Virus record (IMG/VR): IMGVR_UViG_3300005735_000156
Location: 1 to 33,032 of that record
DNA: 33,032 nt
Source of the DNA: a virus
Strand: one strand, 5' to 3'
In this document: in pieces, positions 24,987 through 32,088 of the stretch
Layout of the letters: each line of letters opens with the position of its first letter
Position numbering within the stretch: the first letter of the stretch is position 1
The notes under the pieces: model-generated
Told to the model about the DNA's origin: nothing
Database searches by the model: none
Seen by the model: only the letters and a program-made list of their open reading frames with translations
Position numbers and translations under genes: made by a program

Positions 24987-25583
24987 TTAATTACCTGTTG
25001 AACCGAATCCGTTATTTCCTCTATCTTTTTCTTCCACATTTAAAACCCTTTGTAAGTCAACAAACTTACCAGCCATCACAGGACAAAGAACCGCTTGACC
25101 TACTTTATCCCCAACTTCAATAGTGTGTGTTTCATTACTTAAATTTACTAAGATAACATTAACCTCACCAGTGTAACCTTGGTCGATAGTACCTGGAGTA
25201 TTAACCATTGAGAGTCCTTTTTTGATTGCTAATCCACTCTTAGGTCTGACTTGTATTTCATATCCTTCAGGTATGTCAAAATAAAGACCTGTGGGTATCA
25301 TAGTTCTCTCTAATGGACCTAAAGTCACTTTAATGTTTGACCTTAAATCAAACCCCGAATCGGTATCATAAGCATATTCCGGCTCTTTGTTAATTGATTT
25401 ATATGAGTATCTTAATTTTGTTTTTGGTGACGACGCTTCAATAAATGATTTATTAAGTTCATCCATGTTTAATCCCATTGAATCTAACATTTTTTGAGGG
25501 TCATTCATATCAATGTCCCCTAATCCTTTTTTTAGGTCTTTTAACATTTTAAGACCTTCTGTCATATCTTTAATTTTTCCCAT
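24987..25583 (-). CDS. dut: Deoxyuridine triphosphatase with N-terminal extension
   Basis: It hydrolyses dUTP to dUMP and pyrophosphate, keeping uracil out of DNA and feeding dTTP synthesis. The trimeric dUTPase motifs are all present: DTDSGFDLRS (73-82), RPKSGLAIKKG (113-123), NTPGTIDQGYTGEVNVIL with catalytic Asp134 and Tyr137, and the C-terminal Gly-rich arm RGNNGFGSTG (188-197). The first 55 residues are an extra charged helix (LKMLKDLKKGLGDIDMNDPQ) not found in the normal 150-residue enzyme; function unknown. Confidence 0.96.
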   Translation of the reverse strand: MGKIKDMTEGLKMLKDLKKGLGDIDMNDPQKMLDSMGLNMDELNKSFIEASSPKTKLRYSYKSINKEPEYAYDTDSGFDLRSNIKVTLGPLERTMIPTGLYFDIPEGYEIQVRPKSGLAIKKGLSMVNTPGTIDQGYTGEVNVILVNLSNETHTIEVGDKVGQAVLCPVMAGKFVDLQRVLNVEEKDRGNNGFGSTGN

Positions 25584-26284
25584 TATACTAAGTTATATAT
25601 TTTGTCTATTAATTTTGCAAGAACATCTACATCTTCATCACAATATTTTGCAATCGGGTCTAAACCGCCTGTTTCCCAATATGTTTGGTGTACGATGTTT
25701 CCTGTTACCTCACCTTCTTTTGGTGATGAAACACCCATAGATACACACATAAGTTCTAATGATGCCATAGAGTAGTTATTACCAAATTTCCATAACTCCA
25801 TAGTATCAACCGCTTTAATATCCCAAGGTTTTGTGTCATACTGAGGTAATAATGATGGTGGTTTAATTCCATTGATTAACATTCTCTTTCCAATCATTGG
25901 GATGTCAAAATTTTTAATATTGTGACCACATAGGTAAAAGTCTAATTTACTTACTTTGTTTAGTAGTCCCTTTATTTCTGTTAACACGTCAACCTCCTCA
26001 TCTGATGAGAATGTTTGTGTATGTATTTCACCTTTAGGTGTGTAAAAAGCAAAAGACGCTACGATTATCTTCGCAAACTCAGGTATTAATGCGGATTTAT
26101 TATAAAAAATCTCGTCAATTGTACTATTCTCCTCTTCGGGAAAACGTTTAACAATCCACCCTTTATAGGTCTCAAAAAGTTTTGCCAGTTCTGGTCGGTT
26201 CTTTTTTAGTGTTTTAAAATCTTCTTCAATACCTACTGTTTCAATATCAAAAAATAGTAGTTTTGTTTTTGGTACGTTTATCAT
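25583..26284 (-). CDS. DEDDy 3'-5' exonuclease (PolB exonuclease-like)
   Basis: Exo I is FFDIETVG (Asp13, Glu15), Exo II is CGHNIKNFDIPMIGKR with the Asp after NF, and Exo III is KYCDEDVDVLAKL with Y-x3-D spacing. This is the RNase H-like fold found in the proofreading domain of family B polymerases, here as a free 233-residue protein. It probably trims DNA or RNA 3' ends in replication or recombination. Coupled by overlap to dut (TAATG) and to the glycosyltransferase upstream (ATGA). Confidence 0.9.
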   Translation of the reverse strand: MINVPKTKLLFFDIETVGIEEDFKTLKKNRPELAKLFETYKGWIVKRFPEEENSTIDEIFYNKSALIPEFAKIIVASFAFYTPKGEIHTQTFSSDEEVDVLTEIKGLLNKVSKLDFYLCGHNIKNFDIPMIGKRMLINGIKPPSLLPQYDTKPWDIKAVDTMELWKFGNNYSMASLELMCVSMGVSSPKEGEVTGNIVHQTYWETGGLDPIAKYCDEDVDVLAKLIDKIYNLV

Positions 26285-27498
26285 TTTGCTAATTCTTTGT
26301 AAATCTGTGCTCTTGTTTCTGTTACAATATTTAAGTCATATCTTTTAGATACTGTCTCATATAGTCTTTCACCTAAATCTTCTGCCCACGATGGGTTATT
26401 GATTAATTTTTTCATCCATTTTGACCAGTCTGAGTGGTTACGACTTTCTTTTACTAAAAGTGCGTTACCATCAACAAAGTTACCATTTTTAAGTGAATGT
26501 GTCAAATCTATTGTGTATGGACCTAAATCAGATGCGATTAATGCTTTCTTATAAAAACCTGCTTCAATTACTTTTAATTGCGATTTAACTCTGTTGAAAA
26601 TATGATTTTTTAGAGGTGCCAATGACACATCAAAATTTGAGTAGTTTTTTGCGTATGAAGTAACGGGTTCAGTCCATATACGAGTATAAAATGGTTCTTC
26701 CTCACCTGTGTATATTTCGTTAGGGATATACTTAGATAAGAACTCCTTATGTTCAGGTGTGATTAATGAACCTCTTTCTGTGAATATATTTTCGTACTCA
26801 GACCACACAGTTTCATGTGGTTTGATAGGTCTTTGTTTTTGTTCACCCGTTTGTTGGTTAATTTCAGTTACGGTTCCACGAATGTCAAACCCACATAAAA
26901 ATAACCTAAATTTATCTTTGTCCGATTTTAATCTATTGAATGAGCCATTAAGTAGTTTCAGGTCCTCCAAGTGAGATGACCCACCTAACCATCCAAATCT
27001 TAATTTGTCTGATGGCTTTGTTTCCTCCATGAATTGAGGTTCTTTAGGGTTAATTGCATTTGGTAATACAAAAACACTTTTATTGTATTTTTTAATTTCA
27101 TTTGCAAAAATTGTAGTTGTTGTTGTGACGTGTTGTGCAACTTTTAAATTCTCAATAATCGAAAGATGTATCTTATTTTGCTTTACAATATTATGTGCGG
27201 GGTGGTCTTTTGTTGGTAACCAATAATCATCTAAATCCATTACGGTAACAATACCCATACTATTTAACATCTTAATAATCTCTATCGATTGGCTCGGATT
27301 ACGACCAATAGAGCGATGATAAACCACCATATCATAGTTCTTCCAATACTCTAAATCGTTGAGTTTTGGTTCATAGTCAATATCGACATGAAAATCTTCA
27401 GGATATGATTGTTGTAGGAATATATGGGGTTCTACTGAACGGAATTTACCAACACCTGTGCGGTCAGATGGTAACACTAATACTTTTATCTTTGACAT
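26281..27498 (-). CDS. Glycosyltransferase, GT4/GT1-like
   Basis: The 405-residue product has a GT-B layout: MSKIKVLVLPSDRTGVGKFR, a NYDMVVYHRSIGRNPSQSIE strand, VTVMDLDDYWLPTKDHPAHN, VFVLPNAINPKE, RFGWLGGSSHLEDLKLLNGS, then SLAPLKNHIFNRVKSQLKVI and EAGFYKKALIASDLGPY as the donor-binding region. This set occurs in several phage and Bacteroidota surface-glycan enzymes. It is the first gene of the overlapping block (transcribed right to left), after a 55-base gap that holds no terminator or late promoter I can identify. Confidence 0.88.
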   Translation of the reverse strand: MSKIKVLVLPSDRTGVGKFRSVEPHIFLQQSYPEDFHVDIDYEPKLNDLEYWKNYDMVVYHRSIGRNPSQSIEIIKMLNSMGIVTVMDLDDYWLPTKDHPAHNIVKQNKIHLSIIENLKVAQHVTTTTTIFANEIKKYNKSVFVLPNAINPKEPQFMEETKPSDKLRFGWLGGSSHLEDLKLLNGSFNRLKSDKDKFRLFLCGFDIRGTVTEINQQTGEQKQRPIKPHETVWSEYENIFTERGSLITPEHKEFLSKYIPNEIYTGEEEPFYTRIWTEPVTSYAKNYSNFDVSLAPLKNHIFNRVKSQLKVIEAGFYKKALIASDLGPYTIDLTHSLKNGNFVDGNALLVKESRNHSDWSKWMKKLINNPSWAEDLGERLYETVSKRYDLNIVTETRAQIYKELAK

Positions 27499-27553
27499 AC
27501 TTTTAATTTATTAAAAAGTATAAGATAAAAATAGTAATAAGAAAAGGGGGTGT

Positions 27554-28150
27554 CTATTTTACTTTTTTAATTTTAGTAACTTTTCCCTCAAAAACATGTT
27601 TACCTACTTTAAGTTGTAATGATTCATTTGTTTTCACACCACCTTCAGTTAACATTCCTGAGTTTTGTAGTTCTTCTCTAACAACATCTCTTACTGTGTC
27701 ACGTACAACATCTCTAATCATTTGTTTGAGGTCCGAATCGTAGTTTGGTGTGGTAACACTATTCGTTGTTTTTGTTTCGTTAACTGAACTTTTTTGGTTA
27801 TTACCCATTAATCTCTGAGCACCTTCAATAATATCATTAGAAAGTACTGGTCCACCTGCACCAAAACCTGGTTGTTGAATTGGGTGTTCCATCATTAATT
27901 GTTTGATTTCATCAGGTAATTTAGAGTTTTGAATTCTATCTTCAGTCACTGGTTGTGGTTGAGACATTTGTTGTGGTTGAGACATTTGTTGTGGTGATGA
28001 TTGTTGAATCATGTCTGGCGGTATGTTATATGTCGCATTTACATTTTCAGTCATAGGTAATCCGGCACCTGATTGTCCTGGTTTAATATTGTCAGAGGCG
28101 TCCATAATTTTTTTAGACATCGCCAATTTTTGCATTAAGTCGTTATTCAT
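27554..28150 (-). CDS. Uncharacterised Gln/Pro-rich protein with helical repeat
   Basis: Residues about 1-90 are low-complexity and Gln/Pro/Met-rich, with the repeat QQMSQP. Residues about 135-160 are an amphipathic helix with a repeated V-R-D pattern (IRDVVRDTVRDVVREELQ). The C-terminal 30 residues (SLQLKVGKHVFEGKVTKIKK) are short beta strands, likely a folded module. No enzyme motif. Its start overlaps the WYL-like gene by 8 bases. Confidence 0.8.
   Translation of the reverse strand: MNNDLMQKLAMSKKIMDASDNIKPGQSGAGLPMTENVNATYNIPPDMIQQSSPQQMSQPQQMSQPQPVTEDRIQNSKLPDEIKQLMMEHPIQQPGFGAGGPVLSNDIIEGAQRLMGNNQKSSVNETKTTNSVTTPNYDSDLKQMIRDVVRDTVRDVVREELQNSGMLTEGGVKTNESLQLKVGKHVFEGKVTKIKKVK
27953..27988. 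repeat. Two identical 18-base tandem units plus a partial third
   Basis: The unit TTGTGGTTGAGACATTTG occurs twice back to back, followed by a diverging third start (TTGTGGTGATG). It encodes the QQMSQP repeat of the minus-strand gene and is likely slippage-prone. Confidence 0.9.
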
Positions 28151-28538
28151 CGTTATTATTAAATTGTGCGTTAATGATGACGTTAGTCATACTCTTATCA
28201 CCATTAAAGTTATAGCCAGGTCTAGGAGATGTAAAGTAATCATTTGTAGGTTTAATTGTCATAACCTTATCTAGTCTAAAAAGTCTCCATCCTGGTAAGG
28301 GTTGTTCACCTATTTTGGCAGTGTGGGAAGCACCTTCCATGTCCCACGCTCTTAATACTCTATTACCTGATTTTGAGGTCCCTAAACAAACGGGTTCTAT
28401 GGTTCTTAAACCACGACCACCTGGTTCATCACCATCGTAAAAAATAGTGACAACCTGTTTTTTTCTAATTGCATTTTGAACATCGTCCATTGATGCAACT
28501 TCTAAAAGAACTGACCTTAGAGTATCTTGTAAATTCAT
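28143..28538 (-). CDS. WYL-domain-like phage protein
   Basis: The 131-residue product opens with a short helix (NLQDTLRSVLLEVASMDDVQ). The rest resembles a WYL Sm-like fold: VVTIFYDGDEPGGRGLRTIE, PVCLGTSKSGNRVLRAWDME, WRLFRLDKVMTIKPT, matching the family order of an I-x-Y strand, an R-x-I-x-P segment, a vlxAW strand and a closing FRLDRI strand. WYL domains bind ligands or nucleic acid and often act in regulators and defence systems; here there is no DNA-binding domain. The N-terminal helix contains L-L-E, which could be a prohead protease site. Confidence 0.72.
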   Translation of the reverse strand: MNLQDTLRSVLLEVASMDDVQNAIRKKQVVTIFYDGDEPGGRGLRTIEPVCLGTSKSGNRVLRAWDMEGASHTAKIGEQPLPGWRLFRLDKVMTIKPTNDYFTSPRPGYNFNGDKSMTNVIINAQFNNNDE

Positions 28539-28834
28539 TATTCTTCTACTTTATAACCGTTTTTGTAGTTATACTTATTAATTTTTATATCATCGTTTCT
28601 TTCGTTGATATCAGTAATTGTTCCACCACCTAAGTTATGGATGTCTAAGAATACTCCGGTACCTCTACCTTCATCATCACCATCCGCAAGTGCGTCAGGG
28701 TGCTCTGCTGAATACTTGTCTGAAACAGGTGAATAGTCATTACGTGGAAAAAGTCTTGCTCTTTCTCTTTCTGCGATTTCACTCAAAGTGTTTTTTGGTT
28801 GTGAGAAATCTAATCTGTCGTTTTGTTCTGCCAT
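28538..28834 (-). CDS. Uncharacterised small protein (98 aa)
   Basis: No family recognised. The product is charged and Asp/Asn-rich (IAERERARLFPRNDYSPVSD; HNLGGGTITDINERNDDIKI), with an Asp/Gly loop at residues 50-60. It overlaps the WYL-like gene by TAATG and lies one base from the next gene, so it belongs to the same transcript. Confidence 0.75.
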   Translation of the reverse strand: MAEQNDRLDFSQPKNTLSEIAERERARLFPRNDYSPVSDKYSAEHPDALADGDDEGRGTGVFLDIHNLGGGTITDINERNDDIKINKYNYKNGYKVEE

Positions 28835-28835
28835 T

Positions 28836-29291
28836 TTATGTTAATCTTTTAAATCTTTTAATGATACTTTCTCTTACGGTTGTATCAAACTTATTAATAC
28901 CTTTTTCATGTTTATCATGTGGATTCATAACTATACCATTTTTTTCATGGTTATCTATGAATTGGTTTTCCATTCCCCCATCGGCTTTTCTTTTTTTACC
29001 ACCTTGTTCTACTGACCTCCAATGGTTTAATACGTGGTCACACCATTTTTGCATTCTATCACCTCCGTTTAATACGAATGGTGCGTCTTCTTTTTTACCA
29101 TCAAAAGAATCAAAGAAATTCTTAATTCTTTTGATTTGTTGATAACTAACCACACCCGATTCCCTGAGTTCCTTATTTCTATTAAACCCCTCTGTGTTTG
29201 AGTCAGCCTCAACCATACCACCGCACTCTTCTAAATGCTTAATTAGTGATTTAGGTAACTTTGCTTTTCTATCGTATAATTTACTATTCAT
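28836..29291 (-). CDS. Uncharacterised phage protein (151 aa)
   Basis: The product is helical and basic, with a segment of the kind I recall from environmental T4-like phages: KLPKSLIKHLEECGG, SNTEGFNRNKELRESGVVSY, QQIKRIKNFFDSFDGKKEDA, PFVLNGGDRMQKWCDHVLNH. Function unknown. It contains a Lys-rich turn (GGKKRKADGG). Overlaps its upstream neighbour by 8 bases. Confidence 0.8.
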   Translation of the reverse strand: MNSKLYDRKAKLPKSLIKHLEECGGMVEADSNTEGFNRNKELRESGVVSYQQIKRIKNFFDSFDGKKEDAPFVLNGGDRMQKWCDHVLNHWRSVEQGGKKRKADGGMENQFIDNHEKNGIVMNPHDKHEKGINKFDTTVRESIIKRFKRLT

Positions 29292-29988
29292 TACTCATTA
29301 ACCTTGATAACTGTTTTACACTTATACCCTCTTTATCTGCCAATTTCTTAAGTGATTTAATATTTCTCATAATTATTTTTGAAACTGAATCATCAGAAAT
29401 ACTGATATCGTTATCGGTACCTTTATTAACTAACAAATCTTCTTTCATTTTAATTATTTGTTCTTTAGTGAACATTTTTTCTTTTTCTTGAAGTCTCATC
29501 CTCGTAAACGCCCCATCTACTTTTTTCTTTTCAAGTTTTGGGTCCTTACCCATTTCTTCAGCTCTTTCTTCTGCATTGTCAACCCCTAATTCGTCTTCAA
29601 GATACTCTATGGTGTCATCAAAACTCATATCTTCTGTCTCCTCCCATCCAAATGCTGAGGACATATCTTCCTCACCTATATATCTTCTGAACCCTAATGC
29701 ATAGGGGTCTTGTTTTGTACGTGCAGCTGCGACTGTTTGGTCAGTAGTTTTCTTTGGTGATACGTGTGGGTCAATAATTGGTATTTTTGAGCTATTCATA
29801 GTACCATCAAAATCAACTAATTCATCAATTTCACCTTCTGTTTTTGAAGTCACCTCCTCAAACTCTTTGTGTGACCCACAAGGCATAAAACCGTTGTCAT
29901 GTTTGTGAGTTCCTTTACATCCTATTTCTAGTGCCTTTTTTTCTGCTGCTTTTTCTTTTCTAAAGATATCGGGCTTTATCATACTCAT
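29284..29988 (-). CDS. Uncharacterised acidic phage protein (234 aa)
   Basis: The first gene of the minus-strand run, with a late-type promoter 28 bases upstream. An N-terminal Cys/His cluster (EIGCKGTHKHDNGFMPCGSH, about residues 22-41) could bind zinc; residues about 60-140 are acidic, and the C-terminal 60 residues are helix with a possible helix-turn-helix (LKKLADKEGISVKQLSRLMS). ATG at 29988 is the first of two close Met codons. Function unknown; late expression suggests a virion or assembly role. Confidence 0.75.
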   Translation of the reverse strand: MSMIKPDIFRKEKAAEKKALEIGCKGTHKHDNGFMPCGSHKEFEEVTSKTEGEIDELVDFDGTMNSSKIPIIDPHVSPKKTTDQTVAAARTKQDPYALGFRRYIGEEDMSSAFGWEETEDMSFDDTIEYLEDELGVDNAEERAEEMGKDPKLEKKKVDGAFTRMRLQEKEKMFTKEQIIKMKEDLLVNKGTDNDISISDDSVSKIIMRNIKSLKKLADKEGISVKQLSRLMSNE

Positions 29989-29995
29989 TTTTAAC

Positions 29996-30003
29996 TATAA
30001 ATA
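29996..30003 (+). promoter_or_regulatory. T4-type late promoter (TATAAATA) for the 677-aa protein
   Basis: A perfect TATAAATA followed by C, 33 bases before the ATG at 30036. It lies between divergent genes and would start transcription about 25-30 bases before the start codon. Confidence 0.75.
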
Positions 30004-30015
30004 CAACAAAGAAAG

Positions 30016-30023
30016 TATTTATC
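30016..30023 (-). promoter_or_regulatory. Late-type promoter (GATAAATA) for the minus-strand run
   Basis: On the minus strand GATAAATA followed by C lies 28 bases before the ATG at 29988. It crosses the plus-strand promoter region, making a divergent pair. Confidence 0.6.
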
Positions 30024-30035
30024 TTAAAAAAGGGA

Positions 30036-32069
30036 ATGGCAGGTCAGAGTATTAATAGTTATAACTCCAAAAGATTTAAGGTTAAGTTGGATACCAGTGA
30101 GTATTTTGATATTACTTTGGTATCTGATGAGAGCAACTATGACAGTGAAGTTGTTTTTTCAGATAAAGTCATTGCATATGATGATGGTAATCGTTTACCA
30201 ATTAATTTTGATTTAACTCAATTGAATACAACTACGAAACCAAACCTTTACTGGAATGTCGCAAATACAGCAAACACTTTTACATCTTTAAATTATTATA
30301 ACCCTAATAATGTCGATTTATCTTGTTATACAGGATTCACTGGTATTTGTGATGCAGGTCTTACAATGATTGATGTAGGTATGTTTGATAAGATATCGGG
30401 TAATACATTATATTACTCTATGGGTGTTTTTCCAAGTAAAACTCACGACCCACTATATCACGATAGGAGAATGAAATTACACCCTGTAAATACATTTGCC
30501 AAAAACCCAAACCAAAGATTTACGGGTAAAACAAAAGAAACTGTTTATAATATTGTTAACAAAATAGATAGTTCTGTAGGTTACTACCAAGAATTATATG
30601 GTGGATTCTTTCAAGGATTTTATAAATTACATGGTTACGACTATGAAATTTTCCCTGAGAGAGTAAACAAAGGTTGGTCAATGGAAACACTTATCAAACC
30701 CCGACAGTACGATGAATATGAATTAAGTGATAATCAAGAATATCTTAATGATGTTTATTCAGGTAATTCGGGTACATTCTTTTTTCTTGGTACCCGCTCT
30801 GAAAATAAATTTTACCATAAAGCTACAGGTATACCTGTAATTTACAATGGTTTGTTTATCTGTGGTTCAAATGAAGTGATTAGTAGTGCATCTGTCGAAG
30901 ACTATAAAAGGGTTACCGCTGGATTAGTTAGTTGTTTTAAAACTTGTGGTAGTATCACCATATACCCTAATAAGGAGTCTGACCCCGTACTTGATTTATT
31001 ATCAAATGCCGTTTCACTACGATTAAGTGGTGACCCAAAAAATCCTAAATTATGTGTCAAATATATAAAATATACTGGTAGTTGTATTACAACAGGAACA
31101 TGTGAAAATACAGGGACAACATACTCATCAGGGTATTGTATTAATGAGATATGTTCGACATCAGGTATATACGATGTTTGTGGATACCCGATTAACGAGT
31201 CTGAAAAAACTAAAGAAAGGTGGGTTATGTTATCTGCCGTTTTTGAAAGATATAGGTACTTAGAAAATTGTGATTTATTAAATGTCGGTGGATTAGGTGA
31301 TATTCGTACCGAAACATATACGGCATCGACTGCTGGTGACACTGTTAAACTAATAGGTCCAAGTGGTGCTAACGATGAAAAAGTTGGTAATATTAAATGG
31401 TCACAAAAATGGTTGGATGAGGTAAGTGATAGACGTGGTTCTTTAAAATTATACGTAAACGGATATTTGTTTATGATTATTGAAGATTTTGAAGAAATTA
31501 TACCACATGAATTAAACACTGAGAAAGAAAAACAAATAGGTGTACCATATACGATTTCATGGGGTGGTGGTACACAAGGTTTAAGAGAGAGTTTAATACC
31601 GACATCTTGTACTAACATAAACGGACTATATATACAAGACCCTGAATGTATGCCAAATGAAATGATTTCAGGTACAACATATGAGCCAATACTTGTCACT
31701 AATATTGAGATGGAACCTAATTTTGGTGGAACTTTTATGGGTGGGATTTCTAAAATGAGATTTTACACAGAACCATTAAACTCACCACAGGTACAACATA
31801 ATTTTAGAGTTGAAAGAGACGCATATAATTTATTTGATTTTTGGTGTCCTAATTGTTTAGAAATATTATCGGAGTGTTTCTTCGATTTCAACATTGATTT
31901 GAATGCTTGTGATTTTGATTTCATTATGAATGATGTGTCATGTAATTTTGGTTTTGATGTTGTCGATGAAGGTTGTGCATTTGGATTTGATGTTGTAGAT
32001 ACTGATTGTGGTGTAGGATTCAGTGTTTCCAATTCTAACTGTGATGTTGGTATTGAAGTTAATGATTAA
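30036..32069 (+). CDS. Large virion protein with LamG-like region and Cys-repeat tail
   Basis: The 677-residue product is beta-rich. Residues about 225-600 have features of a LamG/concanavalin-like sandwich: WSMETLIKPRQYDEYELS near the start, TKERWVMLSAVFERYRYLEN, GSLKLYVNGYLFMIIEDFEE (the lYvNG strand), and FGGTFMGGISKMRFYTEPLN followed by SPQVQHNFRVERD at the close. Such domains bind glycans, so the protein is probably a fibre or other adhesin. Residues 614-677 are a distinct 11-residue Cys repeat. Many extra Cys in the middle (about 300-390) are unusual for a phage protein. A late promoter drives it, and the GTG-start gene follows after 19 bases. Confidence 0.7.
   Translation: MAGQSINSYNSKRFKVKLDTSEYFDITLVSDESNYDSEVVFSDKVIAYDDGNRLPINFDLTQLNTTTKPNLYWNVANTANTFTSLNYYNPNNVDLSCYTGFTGICDAGLTMIDVGMFDKISGNTLYYSMGVFPSKTHDPLYHDRRMKLHPVNTFAKNPNQRFTGKTKETVYNIVNKIDSSVGYYQELYGGFFQGFYKLHGYDYEIFPERVNKGWSMETLIKPRQYDEYELSDNQEYLNDVYSGNSGTFFFLGTRSENKFYHKATGIPVIYNGLFICGSNEVISSASVEDYKRVTAGLVSCFKTCGSITIYPNKESDPVLDLLSNAVSLRLSGDPKNPKLCVKYIKYTGSCITTGTCENTGTTYSSGYCINEICSTSGIYDVCGYPINESEKTKERWVMLSAVFERYRYLENCDLLNVGGLGDIRTETYTASTAGDTVKLIGPSGANDEKVGNIKWSQKWLDEVSDRRGSLKLYVNGYLFMIIEDFEEIIPHELNTEKEKQIGVPYTISWGGGTQGLRESLIPTSCTNINGLYIQDPECMPNEMISGTTYEPILVTNIEMEPNFGGTFMGGISKMRFYTEPLNSPQVQHNFRVERDAYNLFDFWCPNCLEILSECFFDFNIDLNACDFDFIMNDVSCNFGFDVVDEGCAFGFDVVDTDCGVGFSVSNSNCDVGIEVND
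31875..32066 (+). repeat. 33-base tandem repeat coding an 11-residue Cys repeat
   Basis: From residue 614 Cys recurs every 11 residues: CFFDFNIDLNA, CDFDFIMNDVS, CNFGFDVVDEG, CAFGFDVVDTD, CGVGFSVSNSN, then CDVGIEVND at the end. Alternating hydrophobic residues after each Cys suggest a short strand per unit. The DNA copies have diverged more than the protein pattern. Confidence 0.9.
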
Positions 32070-32088
32070 TTAAATGTATTTATAATCT

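Noticed and set aside
24986-25039. Longer start for the HAD phosphatase
   Set aside because: It would overlap the dUTPase C-terminal motif by 50 bases; the ATG one base after the dUTPase stop gives a normal HAD length.
12317-27498. Block as DNA-base glucosylation system like that of T4
   Set aside because: No dCMP hydroxymethylase or base-modifying enzyme is seen, and fucosyltransferase, methyltransferase and acyltransferase families point to a polysaccharide or protein glycan; it cannot be fully excluded from this window alone.
28618-29142. 174-codon plus-strand frame
   Set aside because: It overlaps two coupled minus-strand genes, and its product is a Leu/Phe/His-rich shadow with no recognisable pattern.
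30902-31699. Long open frame on the minus strand (265 codons)
   Set aside because: It lies wholly within the 677-aa virion gene; its product is low in charged residues and rich in Ser/Pro/Ile, as expected of a reverse-frame shadow.
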